From: Paenibacillus rubinfantis
Lineage (GTDB): Bacteria > Bacillota > Bacilli > Paenibacillales > Paenibacillaceae
Direction: 5' to 3'
Assembly (NCBI RefSeq): GCF_001486505.1
Contig: NZ_LN909047.1
Location: 1-63,893 of the forward strand
Length of the DNA stretch: 63,893 bases
Below the pieces are notes generated by a model. It saw nothing but the letters and a program-made list of their open reading frames with translations. It was not told the origin of the DNA and made no database searches. The translations under genes and the position numbers were made by a program. Positions 50,013 through 58,603 of this stretch are shown here, piece by piece; the first letter of the stretch is position 1, and each line of letters begins with the position of its first letter.

Positions 50013-50330
50013 GTGATGAACGTGAAGGAACGCTCGGAGCCGCAGGTCGGTCAGTTGGTGAAAGTTCTCAGAGGCAGGGATGCCGGGGCGATTTATGTGA
50101 TTATCGGGATTCTGGACGACAGATTCGTCTGGATCGCGGATGGAAACAAACGTAAGTTTGATGGACCCAAACGTAAAAATGCCCAGCATCTTGAGCTACT
50201 GCCCATCGTTAGCAGCGAGGTTGTTCATAGTTTGCAGGAAAGCGGACGAGTGACGAACGGGAAGCTGCGGCATGCCGTTCTTGCTTATCAGAAGTCCGCC
50301 GATTCTATGGTCGAAGAGAAAGGAGACTGA
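50013..50330 (+). CDS. KOW-domain RNA-binding protein (L14e-like)
   Basis: This small basic protein lies between map and infA in Bacillales, annotated in relatives as a KOW-domain or L14e/L6e-like protein. The 105-aa product has the KOW segment [38 protein letters not shown] near the N-terminus. A helical tail follows. Its precise role is unknown to me; its place in the translation cluster suggests ribosome association. GTG 50013 abuts the map stop codon, and ATG 50016 is the alternative start. Confidence 0.85.
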   Translation: MMNVKERSEPQVGQLVKVLRGRDAGAIYVIIGILDDRFVWIADGNKRKFDGPKRKNAQHLELLPIVSSEVVHSLQESGRVTNGKLRHAVLAYQKSADSMVEEKGD

Positions 50331-50332
50331 CT

Positions 50333-50548
50333 GTGGCTAAAGAAGATGTCATTGAAGTCGAAGGCGTGGTTATTGAGCCATTGCCAAATGCTACATTCAA
50401 AGTGGAGCTGGAGAATGGGCATCAAATTCTCGCTCACGTTTCCGGTAAGCTGCGGATGCACTTTATCCGCATTTTGACGGGGGACAAAGTGGTTGTACAG
50501 CTTTCGCCGTACGATTTGACGAAAGGCCGGATCACATACCGCAAATAG
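50333..50548 (+). CDS. infA: Translation initiation factor IF-1
   Basis: IF-1 occupies the ribosomal A site during initiation. The 71-aa OB-fold protein reads [70 protein letters not shown]. The start is GTG 50333 with AAAGGAGACTG overlapping the previous stop region. It is 2 nt after the KOW-domain gene. Confidence 0.97.
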   Translation: MAKEDVIEVEGVVIEPLPNATFKVELENGHQILAHVSGKLRMHFIRILTGDKVVVQLSPYDLTKGRITYRK

Positions 50549-50673
50549 ACTCTACCCATTATGGTAAAGTTGTGGTACAATATTCAGGTTGAGTTGTTTC
50601 AGAGAGTAGTTTATGATTAGATTGCCTGCGATTCGAGTTTTGCTTCGCGAAACGAAACGTAGCTTTCGATCCC

Positions 50674-50697
50674 AGTTTTACTTCTGTAAAACTTTTA
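50674..50697 (+). other. Hairpin plus T tract upstream of rpmJ
   Basis: A perfect 8-bp stem, AGTTTTAC-TTCT-GTAAAACT, runs into TTT and then the rpmJ ribosome binding site TAGGAGG. In the 162-nt infA-rpmJ gap it could act as a weak attenuator or cover the ribosome binding site. I recognise no family. Confidence 0.45.
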
Positions 50698-50698
50698 G

Positions 50699-50824
<126 letters not shown>

Positions 50825-50845
50825 TTGAAGGGGGTGTAGCGTAAA

Positions 50846-51214
50846 ATGGCACGTATTGCTGGTGTGGATTTGCCACGTGATAAACGCGTTGAGATCGCCT
50901 TAACTTACATTTTCGGAATCGGTAAAACGACTTCCCAGAAAATCCTGAGCACAACAGGCATCAATCCGGACACTCGTGTTCGTGATTTGACGGAAGATGA
51001 GGTTAGCAAACTACGCGAAACGATCGACAAGACGGTCAAGGTGGAAGGCGACCTGCGTCGTGAAATTTCCTTAAATATTAAACGTTTGATCGAGATTGGC
51101 TGCTACCGCGGAGTGCGTCATCGTCGCGGCTTGCCGGTTCGTGGACAACGTACGAAAACGAATGCCCGTACTCGTAAGGGTCCTCGTCGTACTGTAGCGA
51201 ACAAGAAGAAATAA
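50846..51214 (+). CDS. rpsM: 30S ribosomal protein S13
   Basis: S13 forms bridges to the large subunit and contacts P-site tRNA. The 122-aa product reads [34 protein letters not shown]. It ends [29 protein letters not shown], the basic tail that reaches the P site. ATG 50846 follows AAGGGGGTG. rpsK is 19 nt downstream. Confidence 0.97.
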   Translation: MARIAGVDLPRDKRVEIALTYIFGIGKTTSQKILSTTGINPDTRVRDLTEDEVSKLRETIDKTVKVEGDLRREISLNIKRLIEIGCYRGVRHRRGLPVRGQRTKTNARTRKGPRRTVANKKK

Positions 51215-51233
51215 GAAGGGGGGATAACAGACA

Positions 51234-51629
51234 ATGGCTAAACCAAAAAAAGTCGTACGTACTAAACGTCGTGACCGGAAAAATATTGAATCTGGTGTGG
51301 CTCATATCCGCTCCACGTTCAATAATACGATTGTAACCATTACGGATCCGCACGGTAACGCAATTTCCTGGGCTAGCTCCGGCGGCCTTGGATTTAAAGG
51401 ATCCCGTAAGTCGACTCCGTTTGCCGCGCAAATGGCTGCTGAATCTGCTGCCAAAGCTGCGATGGAACATGGCATGAAGAGCGTTGAGGTTATGGTTAAA
51501 GGCCCTGGTGCTGGCCGTGAGGCCGCTATCCGCTCCTTGCAAGCGGCAGGCCTTGAAGTCAACATGATCAAAGACGTTACTCCAATTCCTCATAACGGCT
51601 GCCGTCCTCCAAAACGCCGCCGCGTTTAA
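51234..51629 (+). CDS. rpsK: 30S ribosomal protein S11
   Basis: S11 lies on the platform near the E-site codon. The 131-aa product reads [66 protein letters not shown]. It ends [21 protein letters not shown] 51234 follows AAGGGGGG. The gap to rpoA is 132 nt. Confidence 0.97.
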   Translation: MAKPKKVVRTKRRDRKNIESGVAHIRSTFNNTIVTITDPHGNAISWASSGGLGFKGSRKSTPFAAQMAAESAAKAAMEHGMKSVEVMVKGPGAGREAAIRSLQAAGLEVNMIKDVTPIPHNGCRPPKRRRV

Positions 51630-51761
51630 TGAAGCCGCGCTGAAGCTGTGGTATAACAACAGCGTTAATTGGGAACAATGGTTGTTTAGGCATACTACGT
51701 TTCAAACTTCAGCAAATTAGGCAGATTCAAAGGAACGACGTTTTGAAGGAGGGGTACTTTC

Positions 51762-52706
51762 GTGATAGAAATCGAAAAGCCGAAAATCGAGACCGTAGAA
51801 GTTAACGATGAAGGCACCTATGGGAAATTTGTAGTAGAACCACTTGAACGTGGGTATGGCACCACACTGGGCAACTCGCTTCGCCGGATTTTGCTCTCTT
51901 CTCTGCCGGGTGCTGCGGTAACCTCGGTCCAAATCGATGGAGTTCTGCATGAATTCGCGACCGTGCCGGGCGTTATGGAAGACGTTACGGAGATCATCCT
52001 GAACCTGAAAGCTCTCTCGCTGAAAATCCACTCGGATGAGGAGAAAATCCTCGAAATCGATGCGGAAGGCGAAGGAGTTGTTACGGCAGGAGACATTCGG
52101 GCGGACAGCGACGTGGAGATTTTGAATCCGGACTTGCATATTGCTACGCTTGAACCGGGCTCGAGACTTCATATGCGCGTCTACGCAGGCCGCGGTCGTG
52201 GTTACGTTCAGGCAGATCGAAATAAACGAGATGATCAACCGATCGGTGTCATTCCCGTCGATTCGATCTATACCCCGATTACTCGGGTCAACTACGTGGT
52301 AGAGAACACCCGTGTTGGCCAAGTGACCAACTACGACAAGCTAACGCTTGAAGTGTGGACCGATGGCAGTATCAGACCTGAAGAAGCGGTTAGCCTCGGC
52401 GCTAAAATTTTGACCGAGCATCTCTTCTTGTTCGTCGGCTTGACGGACGAAGCGAAAGACGCGGAAATCATGGTCGAGAAGGAAGAAGACAAAAAGGAAA
52501 AAGTGCTTGAAATGACGATTGAAGAGCTTGATCTCTCCGTTCGTTCCTATAACTGCCTCAAGCGTGCCGGCATTAATACGGTACAAGAGCTGACAACGAA
52601 AACCGAAGAAGATATGATGAAGGTTCGTAACTTGGGCCGCAAATCTTTGGAGGAAGTTCAAGAGAAGCTCGAGGAGCTTGGTTTGGGATTGCGCACTGAA
52701 GAATAA
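51762..52706 (+). CDS. rpoA: RNA polymerase alpha subunit
   Basis: Alpha dimerises to nucleate RNA polymerase assembly and contacts UP elements and activators. The 314-aa product has the N-terminal domain with [32 protein letters not shown] flexible acidic linker ([13 protein letters not shown]) follows. The C-terminal domain reads [46 protein letters not shown]. The start is GTG 51762 after GAAGGAGGGG. rplQ follows after 37 nt. Confidence 0.97.
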   Translation: MIEIEKPKIETVEVNDEGTYGKFVVEPLERGYGTTLGNSLRRILLSSLPGAAVTSVQIDGVLHEFATVPGVMEDVTEIILNLKALSLKIHSDEEKILEIDAEGEGVVTAGDIRADSDVEILNPDLHIATLEPGSRLHMRVYAGRGRGYVQADRNKRDDQPIGVIPVDSIYTPITRVNYVVENTRVGQVTNYDKLTLEVWTDGSIRPEEAVSLGAKILTEHLFLFVGLTDEAKDAEIMVEKEEDKKEKVLEMTIEELDLSVRSYNCLKRAGINTVQELTTKTEEDMMKVRNLGRKSLEEVQEKLEELGLGLRTEE

Positions 52707-52743
52707 GTTGACTTGAATCGTTCTAGCGAAGGAGGGAAAACTC

Positions 52744-53109
52744 ATGGCATACCAAAAGTTGGGCCGCGATTCCAGCGCACGTAAAGCTTTGTTCCGTGAC
52801 CTGGTAACCGACCTGTTCTTATACGAACGCATCCAAACGACGGAAGCGAAGGCGAAAGAAGTTCGTTCGATCGCTGAGAAGCTGATCACCAAGGCAAAAC
52901 GCGGTGACCTGCACGCCCGTCGTCAAGTAGCAGCTTACGTTCGCCGCGAATCGATCGATGGCGAGCAGGATGCAATCCAAAAGCTGTTCAACGAACTGGC
53001 AACACGTTATTCCAGCCGTCCAGGCGGATACACTCGTATCCTGAAGCTGGGACCTCGCCGCGGCGACGCTGCGCCTATGGTTTATCTGGAACTGGTAGAC
53101 CGCGCATAA
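52744..53109 (+). CDS. rplQ: 50S ribosomal protein L17
   Basis: L17 lies near the tunnel exit. The 121-aa product reads [55 protein letters not shown]. It ends [14 protein letters not shown], as in the family. ATG 52744 follows GAAGGAGGG. It is the last gene of the alpha section, and the terminator after it precedes truA; no ECF transporter genes follow. Confidence 0.97.
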   Translation: MAYQKLGRDSSARKALFRDLVTDLFLYERIQTTEAKAKEVRSIAEKLITKAKRGDLHARRQVAAYVRRESIDGEQDAIQKLFNELATRYSSRPGGYTRILKLGPRRGDAAPMVYLELVDRA

Positions 53110-53137
53110 TTCGGGAGACTCTCCCTATCTAGCGTGT

Positions 53138-53187
53138 AAAACTCTCTGTCGGCTCGCCTTATGGCTAAGCTTTCGGAGAGTTTTTTA
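53138..53187 (+). terminator. Terminator after rplQ
   Basis: AAAACTCTC (from 53138) pairs with GAGAGTTTT, followed by more T (to 53187). The loop is long, with inner pairing around CGGCTCGCC. It probably ends the ribosomal super-operon. Confidence 0.75.
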
Positions 53188-53217
53188 TTGGAAAGCAAAC
53201 AAGAAAGGAAGGGACCG

Positions 53218-54012
53218 ATGCGCAACTTGCTGATGACCGTCAGTTATGACGGAACGAGCTATTTCGGCTTCCAAACTCAACCGGGTGGGAACACGGTCCA
53301 GGATCACATCGAGGAAGCCATTCGCCAGTTGACGGGGGAACAATTAAAGATCCATGGCTCCGGACGGACGGATGCGGGGGTTCATGCTCGGCAACAGCCG
53401 TTCCATTTTCACACCGCCTCGCAAATTCCCATAGAGCGCTGGTGTTTGGCGTTAAATGGGCGGCTCCCTTCCGATATCCGTGTACTGACCGCTCGCGAGG
53501 TTCCGCTGACGTTCCACTCCCGGCGTTCCGCCAAACGCAAGACCTACCGTTATACGATCAATGCGAACCGAATTCCCGATGTATTCCAGCGGAATTATCA
53601 GTTTCATCACCCAGGGAAGTTGAACGTTGAAGCGATGCAGGAGAGCTTACCCTATTTGCTCGGGACACATGATTATACCTCGTTTGCTTCACGTCACTCG
53701 ACGAAGGCAAGCCATGTTCGTACCCTATATGATGCCCGTCTCGTTGTGGATTCATCAGTGAACCTTCCTGGCACAATAGGCCAGGGAGTCCTCCACTTCT
53801 ATGTCACAGGCAACGGATTTCTGCAGCACATGGTCAGAATCATCGTGGGGACGCTTCTCGAGATTGGCGAAGGCAAACGGACGCCGGAATCCATGAAAGC
53901 GATCCTGGAAGCCAAGGACCGCAAGGCTGCAGGCCCGACGGCTGAAAGTAAGGGATTGATGCTCTGGAGCGTGGAATACGAGGAGTCGGTGGAATTAAGA
54001 GAGGAAGCCTGA
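53218..54012 (+). CDS. truA: tRNA pseudouridine synthase A
   Basis: TruA converts uridines 38-40 in the tRNA anticodon arm to pseudouridine. The 264-aa product has the catalytic-Asp motif GSGRTDAGVHA and the N-terminal YDGTSYFGFQTQP. The substrate region HDYTSFASR and the C-terminal VTGNGFLQHMVRIIVGTLLEIGEGK are present. I use ATG 53218 (MRNLLMTVSYDGT) after AAGGAAGGG. The longer frame begins inside the rplQ terminator. Confidence 0.96.
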   Translation: MRNLLMTVSYDGTSYFGFQTQPGGNTVQDHIEEAIRQLTGEQLKIHGSGRTDAGVHARQQPFHFHTASQIPIERWCLALNGRLPSDIRVLTAREVPLTFHSRRSAKRKTYRYTINANRIPDVFQRNYQFHHPGKLNVEAMQESLPYLLGTHDYTSFASRHSTKASHVRTLYDARLVVDSSVNLPGTIGQGVLHFYVTGNGFLQHMVRIIVGTLLEIGEGKRTPESMKAILEAKDRKAAGPTAESKGLMLWSVEYEESVELREEA

Positions 54013-54087
54013 AACCTTAAGGAAGACGATCCGTAACTTATTTAAAAAGTAAGATAAATGGATCTCAATTCTTAAGGAGGGTTTACC

Positions 54088-54435
54088 TTGAAATGTCCCG
54101 TGTGTAACGATGTGCGGATGAGAGAAATCGAGAAAGATGGCGTTCTGATTGACGTTTGTCCGGATTGTAAAGGCGTTTGGCTTGACCGCGGTGAGTTGGA
54201 AAAGTTGATGAGTGAAATTCGAGAAATCCGGCCGGCCTTTAACGAGTGGTACGATCATCGGGAAGAGCGGTACGAGGATCGCCGAAGTTCAGGGCATTAC
54301 GATCAACCTAGGTCCAAGTCATCGTCGGGATATCCTCCACAGTCGGGATATGACCCAAAGTATCCGAAACAGGGCCATTACAAGCCGAAGAAAAAGAAGT
54401 CGGCGTTGGACATTTTTGGGGATTTGTTTGATTGA
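54088..54435 (+). CDS. TFIIB-type zinc-ribbon protein
   Basis: This small protein of unknown role has a zinc ribbon at its N-terminus: KCPVCNDVRMREIEKDGVLIDVCPDCKGVWLDRGELEKLM (about 2-41), the pattern called zf-TFIIB in bacteria. The remainder (about 50-115) is hydrophilic, rich in Tyr, Arg, Ser, Pro and Lys, and likely disordered. The start is TTG 54088 after AAGGAGGG; no ATG fits the frame. It lies between truA and the rplM promoter. Confidence 0.85.
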   Translation: MKCPVCNDVRMREIEKDGVLIDVCPDCKGVWLDRGELEKLMSEIREIRPAFNEWYDHREERYEDRRSSGHYDQPRSKSSSGYPPQSGYDPKYPKQGHYKPKKKKSALDIFGDLFD

Positions 54436-54476
54436 CGCTTTCCCCTGATTTTTCGGGATAAACTCTGAAAAAAGGC

Positions 54477-54505
54477 TTGCGTATTAAATGCGCTTCCTGT
54501 AAAAT
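54477..54505 (+). promoter_or_regulatory. Promoter of rplM-rpsI
   Basis: TTGCGT (54477-54482) and TAAAAT (54500-54505) are 17 bp apart. It gives a leader of about 185 nt. Confidence 0.75.
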
Positions 54506-54518
54506 AAAAGTTGTGTTT

Positions 54519-54573
54519 TCTTGATGGCTATCCCACAGCCCCCAATCGAGAAGACCGCTGAACCAAGACTTTA
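54519..54573 (+). ncRNA. L13-type ribosomal leader
   Basis: The segment GATGGCTATCCCACAGCC...GAGAAGACCGCTGAACC resembles the L13 leader that precedes rplM in Bacillales and is thought to serve autoregulation. I base this on remembered conserved words, so the family assignment is tentative. Confidence 0.6.
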
Positions 54574-54696
54574 AGCTTGCTAAACATGAATGAAACGATC
54601 GAAGATAAATCTGCTGAAAAGGTCATGCGACCCGAAGAGCAAGATCGTGTTCAGCAGGATGAACCATTTCGGACGAACTTGAAGGAGGATCTTTAC

Positions 54697-55134
54697 ATGC
54701 GTACCACTTATATGGCGAAGCCAGGCGAAGTAGAGCGCAAATGGCACATCATCGATGCCGAAGGCAAAACGCTGGGCCGCTTGGCTAGCGAAGCTGCTGC
54801 TCTTATCCGCGGTAAACACAAACCACAATTTACTCCACACGTTGACAGCGGCGACTTTGTTATCGTCATCAACGCGGAGAAAATTGCCCTGACCGGCAAA
54901 AAGATGGATAACAAAAAATACTATCGTCATTCCCTGCATCCGGGCGGTTTGAAAGTCACCGTTGCCAAAGATATGCTGAGAACGAAACCTGAACGTGTAA
55001 TCGAGTCCGCCGTTCACGGTATGCTGCCTAAAACTCGTCAAGGCGAGAAAATGAAGCTGAGATTGAAAGCTTACGCTGGCACAGAGCATCCACATGCGGC
55101 ACAAAAACCTGAAGTTTACGAACTTCGCGGATAA
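54697..55134 (+). CDS. rplM: 50S ribosomal protein L13
   Basis: L13 is an early-assembly protein of the large subunit. The 145-aa product reads [79 protein letters not shown]. It ends [19 protein letters not shown] 54697 follows GAAGGAGG and gives the family length. The frame is open for 40 more codons upstream without a stop, an oddity noted separately. rpsI follows after 20 nt. Confidence 0.97.
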   Translation: MRTTYMAKPGEVERKWHIIDAEGKTLGRLASEAAALIRGKHKPQFTPHVDSGDFVIVINAEKIALTGKKMDNKKYYRHSLHPGGLKVTVAKDMLRTKPERVIESAVHGMLPKTRQGEKMKLRLKAYAGTEHPHAAQKPEVYELRG

Positions 55135-55154
55135 TTAAAAGGGAGGACAGTTTC

Positions 55155-55547
55155 ATGGCACAAGTACAATACTATGGGACAGGTCGTCGTAAACATTCGG
55201 TAGCTCGTGTTCGCCTTGTACCGGGTGAAGGACGCATTGTCATCAATAAACGCGACATCAACGAATATTTTGGTCTGGAAACGCTCAAGCTGATCGTTAA
55301 ACAACCGTTGACTTTGACGGAAACGCTCGGTAACTACGACGTGATCGTCATCGCTCATGGCGGCGGTATTTCCGGCCAAGCCGGCGCAATCCGCCACGGG
55401 ATCTCCCGCGCTCTGCTCAAAGCAGATCCGGAATTCCGTTCTTCACTGAAAAAAGCAGGATTCTTGACTCGTGACCCACGGATGAAAGAACGTAAGAAAT
55501 ACGGCCTCAAAGCAGCTCGCCGTGCTCCTCAGTTCTCGAAACGTTAA
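55155..55547 (+). CDS. rpsI: 30S ribosomal protein S9
   Basis: S9 has a long tail that touches P-site tRNA. The 130-aa product reads [40 protein letters not shown]. It ends [27 protein letters not shown], with the conserved terminal KR. ATG 55155 follows GGGAGGAC. A strong terminator comes right after. Confidence 0.97.
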   Translation: MAQVQYYGTGRRKHSVARVRLVPGEGRIVINKRDINEYFGLETLKLIVKQPLTLTETLGNYDVIVIAHGGGISGQAGAIRHGISRALLKADPEFRSSLKKAGFLTRDPRMKERKKYGLKAARRAPQFSKR

Positions 55548-55562
55548 TCGTTACGCTTCATT

Positions 55563-55600
55563 CAAAAGCCCTTTTCCGCTTTGCGGAGAAGGGCTTTTTT
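55563..55600 (+). terminator. Terminator after rpsI
   Basis: AAAAGCCCTTTTCCGC-TTT-GCGGAGAAGGGCTTTTTT forms a long stem with a T tail. It ends rplM-rpsI. Confidence 0.93.
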
Positions 55601-55705
55601 GCGTGGATTAGAGGTATATTCGATGGGGACGACTCATAAGTTATTTATGGGCTTGGCTTCTCTAAGGAGGGGCTAGGTCTTTTTTTCATTTTGGTTTTTT
55701 TAGTA

Positions 55706-55733
55706 TTGACTTCTAAGGCGAATGCCATATACT
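55706..55733 (+). promoter_or_regulatory. Promoter of cysH-sat
   Basis: TTGACT (55706-55711) and TATACT (55728-55733) are spaced 16 bp. The expected start is near 55740, just before the operator-like palindrome. Confidence 0.75.
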
Positions 55734-55746
55734 TAAAAATATAATT

Positions 55747-55759
55747 CTAATCAGATTAG
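55747..55759 (+). promoter_or_regulatory. Operator-like palindrome downstream of the cysH promoter
   Basis: CTAATC-A-GATTAG is a perfect 13-bp palindrome at about +7 to +20. Further TTAAT/ATTAA-type half sites follow (GGATTAATACC, GATTAACC). The position suggests repression. The regulator cannot be named from sequence; an Rrf2/CymR-type factor is one possibility. Confidence 0.55.
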
Positions 55760-55804
55760 TTGGATTAATACCATGATTAACCTAATGCGGGAGGTCCGAG
55801 GAAA

Positions 55805-56497
55805 GTGAACTTACTGGAAAAAGAGCAGTTGATTGCGGCTAAGGCCGAGGAATTCGAATCGTCAACCCCTCAGGAAATCATCGCTTGGGCGGTTGAGACA
55901 TTCCCGAACATCACCTTTGCCTGCAGCTTTGGTGCCGAGGATGTTGTTTTGGTTGATATGCTGCAGCAAATCAGCCCGTCCTCCGATATTTTTTACTTGG
56001 ACACGGATTTTCATTTTCAAGAAACTTATGAAACGCGGGACGCTATTGCCGCTAAATACGGCCTGGAATTTGTTCGGGTATCCCCCAAGTTGACGCCGGA
56101 AGAGCAGGCGGAGCAGTATGGCGAGGAGCTGTGGAAGTCGGACCCGAACGCCTGCTGTAACATACGCAAAGTCGAGCCGCTCACTCGGGTCTTGGGCCGT
56201 TACGATGCGTGGATCACCGGGATCCGCCGCGATCAGGCACCAACACGGGCCAATGCGAAGAAAATCGAATACGATGCGAAATTTGGACTGGTGAAGTTTA
56301 ATCCGATCGCCAATTGGACGTCGGACGATGTCTGGAACTATATTCGCGAACATCAGATTATTTATAATCCCTTGCATGACCGCAATTATCCAAGTATCGG
56401 TTGTGAACATTGTACGCGTCAGGTGATGCCTGGTGAGGATCCTCGTGCGGGACGATGGTCGGGTACGGACAAGACGGAATGCGGACTTCATAAATAA
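55805..56497 (+). CDS. cysH: Assimilatory APS/PAPS reductase CysH
   Basis: CysH reduces activated sulfate to sulfite with thioredoxin. The 230-aa product has the nucleotide region [16 protein letters not shown] and [15 protein letters not shown]. Cys-Cys at 117-118 and CEHC (about 200-203) are the four [4Fe-4S] ligands that mark enzymes able to use APS. The catalytic ECGLH lies at the C-terminus. The start is GTG 55805 after GGGAGG. It is followed by sat after 26 nt. The absence of cysC next to it agrees with direct APS reduction. Confidence 0.94.
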   Translation: MNLLEKEQLIAAKAEEFESSTPQEIIAWAVETFPNITFACSFGAEDVVLVDMLQQISPSSDIFYLDTDFHFQETYETRDAIAAKYGLEFVRVSPKLTPEEQAEQYGEELWKSDPNACCNIRKVEPLTRVLGRYDAWITGIRRDQAPTRANAKKIEYDAKFGLVKFNPIANWTSDDVWNYIREHQIIYNPLHDRNYPSIGCEHCTRQVMPGEDPRAGRWSGTDKTECGLHK

Positions 56498-56523
56498 GAT
56501 TTTCAAGATCGGAGGAGATACGG

Positions 56524-57693
56524 GTGACGACAATATTACCGCATGGCGGGAACCTGATTAACCGCTTGGTTACCGGAGAACAACGGGAAAGTCTTTTGGA
56601 AACGGCCAAAGGACTTCCGACCATATCTATTAGTAACTGGACGATTTCCGACCTCGACCTCATTGGGGTGGGGGCGTTCTCACCATTAACCGGGTTTATG
56701 AACGAAGACGATTATCGATCCGTTGTCGAACGTATGCGGCTGGCAAACGGAACGGTCTGGAGTATCCCGATTACCCTCTCCGTCGTCCGCGAGCAGGCGG
56801 AAAGCTTGGAAGTTGGTGAGCAGGTTGCGCTCGTTGGCGAGCAGGACGGCGTCATATACGGGGTGATAGAGATCGGCAGCGTATATCACGTTGATCAGGC
56901 TGAGGAAGCTCGGAAGGTGTTCAAAACCGATGATCCCGAGCATCCCGGAGTAAAGAAGCTGCTGGAACGTTCGTCTTACTACGTTGGGGGCTCCGTACAG
57001 GTCTTGAATCGCCCAGAGCCGGCACGCTTCAAGGAGTTTTATTTTGACCCGGTAGAGACGCGGCGTATTTTTGCTGACAGGGGCTGGAGGACGGTTGTTG
57101 GGTTCCAGACCCGCAATCCGGTTCACCGGGCACATGAATACATTCAGAAGAGCGCATTGGAAATCGTAGATGCCTTGTTCCTAAATCCATTGGTGGGTGA
57201 AACGAAATCGGACGACGTGCCGGCGGATGTACGGATGAAGAGCTATTTGACCCTGCTGGACAACTATTATCCTGCAGACCGCACCTTTCTGGGGGTATTT
57301 CCGGCAGCTATGCGGTATGCCGGTCCACGTGAAGCGATCTTCCATGCGATGGTGCGGAAAAATTACGGGTGTACTCACTTTATCGTTGGCCGCGATCATG
57401 CGGGGGTAGGCGACTACTATGGCACGTATGAGGCGCAGGAAATTTTCTCGAATTTCACCGCCGAGGAGCTCGGTATCTCGCCGTTGTTTTTTGAACACAG
57501 CTTCTTCTGTACGAAATGCGGGAATATGGCTTCCAGTAAGACCTGCCCGCATCCAAAGGAAGATCATCTGACCTTGTCCGGTACGAAAGTCCGGGGATTG
57601 CTGCGCGACGGGGTTTGCCCGCCTCCTGAGTTCACTCGACCGGAGGTTGCCGAGATCCTGATTGAAGGGATGAAGCAGCAGGTTCACAACTAA
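56524..57693 (+). CDS. sat: Sulfate adenylyltransferase (ATP sulfurylase)
   Basis: Sat makes adenosine phosphosulfate from ATP and sulfate, feeding CysH. The 389-aa product has the N-terminal PUA-like domain ([15 protein letters not shown]), [12 protein letters not shown] (about 196-207) and [12 protein letters not shown]. The zinc-binding segment is [15 protein letters not shown], and the C-terminal [13 protein letters not shown] follows. The start is GTG 56524 after GGAGGAG. It forms a two-gene sulfate-activation operon with cysH; cysteine synthesis is completed through CysE at 15133. Confidence 0.95.
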   Translation: MTTILPHGGNLINRLVTGEQRESLLETAKGLPTISISNWTISDLDLIGVGAFSPLTGFMNEDDYRSVVERMRLANGTVWSIPITLSVVREQAESLEVGEQVALVGEQDGVIYGVIEIGSVYHVDQAEEARKVFKTDDPEHPGVKKLLERSSYYVGGSVQVLNRPEPARFKEFYFDPVETRRIFADRGWRTVVGFQTRNPVHRAHEYIQKSALEIVDALFLNPLVGETKSDDVPADVRMKSYLTLLDNYYPADRTFLGVFPAAMRYAGPREAIFHAMVRKNYGCTHFIVGRDHAGVGDYYGTYEAQEIFSNFTAEELGISPLFFEHSFFCTKCGNMASSKTCPHPKEDHLTLSGTKVRGLLRDGVCPPPEFTRPEVAEILIEGMKQQVHN

Positions 57694-57722
57694 ACGCGCA
57701 ATCAGCTTAAAGGGCCTTAAGA

Positions 57723-57752
57723 GTCATATTTGTCCACCTTGTCCCATATCAT
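57723..57752 (+). promoter_or_regulatory. Sigma-E-like promoter of cwlD
   Basis: GTCATATT (57723-57730) matches the sigma-E -35 consensus and CATATCAT (57745-57752) partly matches the -10, with 14 bp between. cwlD is known to be expressed during sporulation in B. subtilis, which supports the reading. Confidence 0.65.
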
Positions 57753-57787
57753 GAGTAATGTCATGAAGGGAGAAAGGTGGCTTTTTT
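57734..57787 (+). terminator. Possible terminator of cysH-sat
   Basis: CCACCTT (57734-57740) pairs with AAGGTGG (57774-57780), with an inner CATGA...TCATG stem, and is followed by seven T directly before the cwlD ATG. Transcripts from sat could stop here. Transcripts from the sporulation promoter start inside the stem and would escape. Confidence 0.55.
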
Positions 57788-57788
57788 T

Positions 57789-58559
57789 ATGCGCGATCGA
57801 GATAAGGTGACGTTATGGATTTCTCTGAACCACATCAAAATAGCGCTGATCGGTGTGGTCCTCGCCGCCATGATCCTCGGGATAGCGTTGTACCAGGTGC
57901 CGTCGCAGAAAGCCTGGAATTATTGGAGCCTGCCGCTGGCGGGGCAGGTGATCGCTCTGGATGCAGGTCATGGGGGGCCGGACGGAGGAGCCAGCAGCAA
58001 GCAAGGGTTAATCGAGAAGGACATCAATCTCGCGGTCTCCCTATATCTGCGCGATTATTTACAGCAGGCCGGTGCGGTTGTCGTTATGACTCGCGAGGAG
58101 GATAAGGACTTGGCAGGGGCCGACACGAGGGGATACAGTAAACGGAAGACGGAAGACTTGAAAACCCGTGTCCGCTTTATTGAAGAACGGCAGGCCGATC
58201 TGCTGGTGAGCATTCACATGAACAGCATTCCTTCGCCGCGCTGGCGGGGGGCACAAACCTTCTATTTCCCGAATCATAAGGACAGCGGCAATCTGGCTGC
58301 GCTCGTGCAGGAAGAGCTCAGGCGGAATCTGGAGAACACGGATCGGGTCGCGAACCGTTCGGATAAGAAGGTGTATTTGCTTGAAGCGGTCCATATTCCC
58401 TCCGTCCTGGTGGAGGTTGGTTTCCTATCTAATCCTGGGGAAGCGGAGTTGCTTGGCAGCGAGTCGTATCAGCGGAAAGTGGCCGCCTCGATTTATCAGG
58501 GGATCCTGCGTTATTATTCCGGCGAAAAAATACAAACCCCGGCAGACGATGTCAGGTAA
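57789..58559 (+). CDS. cwlD: N-acetylmuramoyl-L-alanine amidase CwlD
   Basis: CwlD removes peptide side chains from spore-cortex peptidoglycan, the first step to muramic delta-lactam needed for germination. The 256-aa product has a membrane anchor (about 15-36). An Amidase_3 domain carries zinc ligands in LDAGHGGPDGG, the Glu in IEKDINLAV, His in LVSIHMNSI, and the catalytic Glu in VLVEVGFLSN. ATG 57789 follows AAAGGTGG. A sigma-E-like promoter lies upstream. Confidence 0.93.
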   Translation: MRDRDKVTLWISLNHIKIALIGVVLAAMILGIALYQVPSQKAWNYWSLPLAGQVIALDAGHGGPDGGASSKQGLIEKDINLAVSLYLRDYLQQAGAVVVMTREEDKDLAGADTRGYSKRKTEDLKTRVRFIEERQADLLVSIHMNSIPSPRWRGAQTFYFPNHKDSGNLAALVQEELRRNLENTDRVANRSDKKVYLLEAVHIPSVLVEVGFLSNPGEAELLGSESYQRKVAASIYQGILRYYSGEKIQTPADDVR

Positions 58560-58603
58560 TGCTATAATATACCTAACTATCTGATGAAGACGAGGTGCTG
58601 TCA

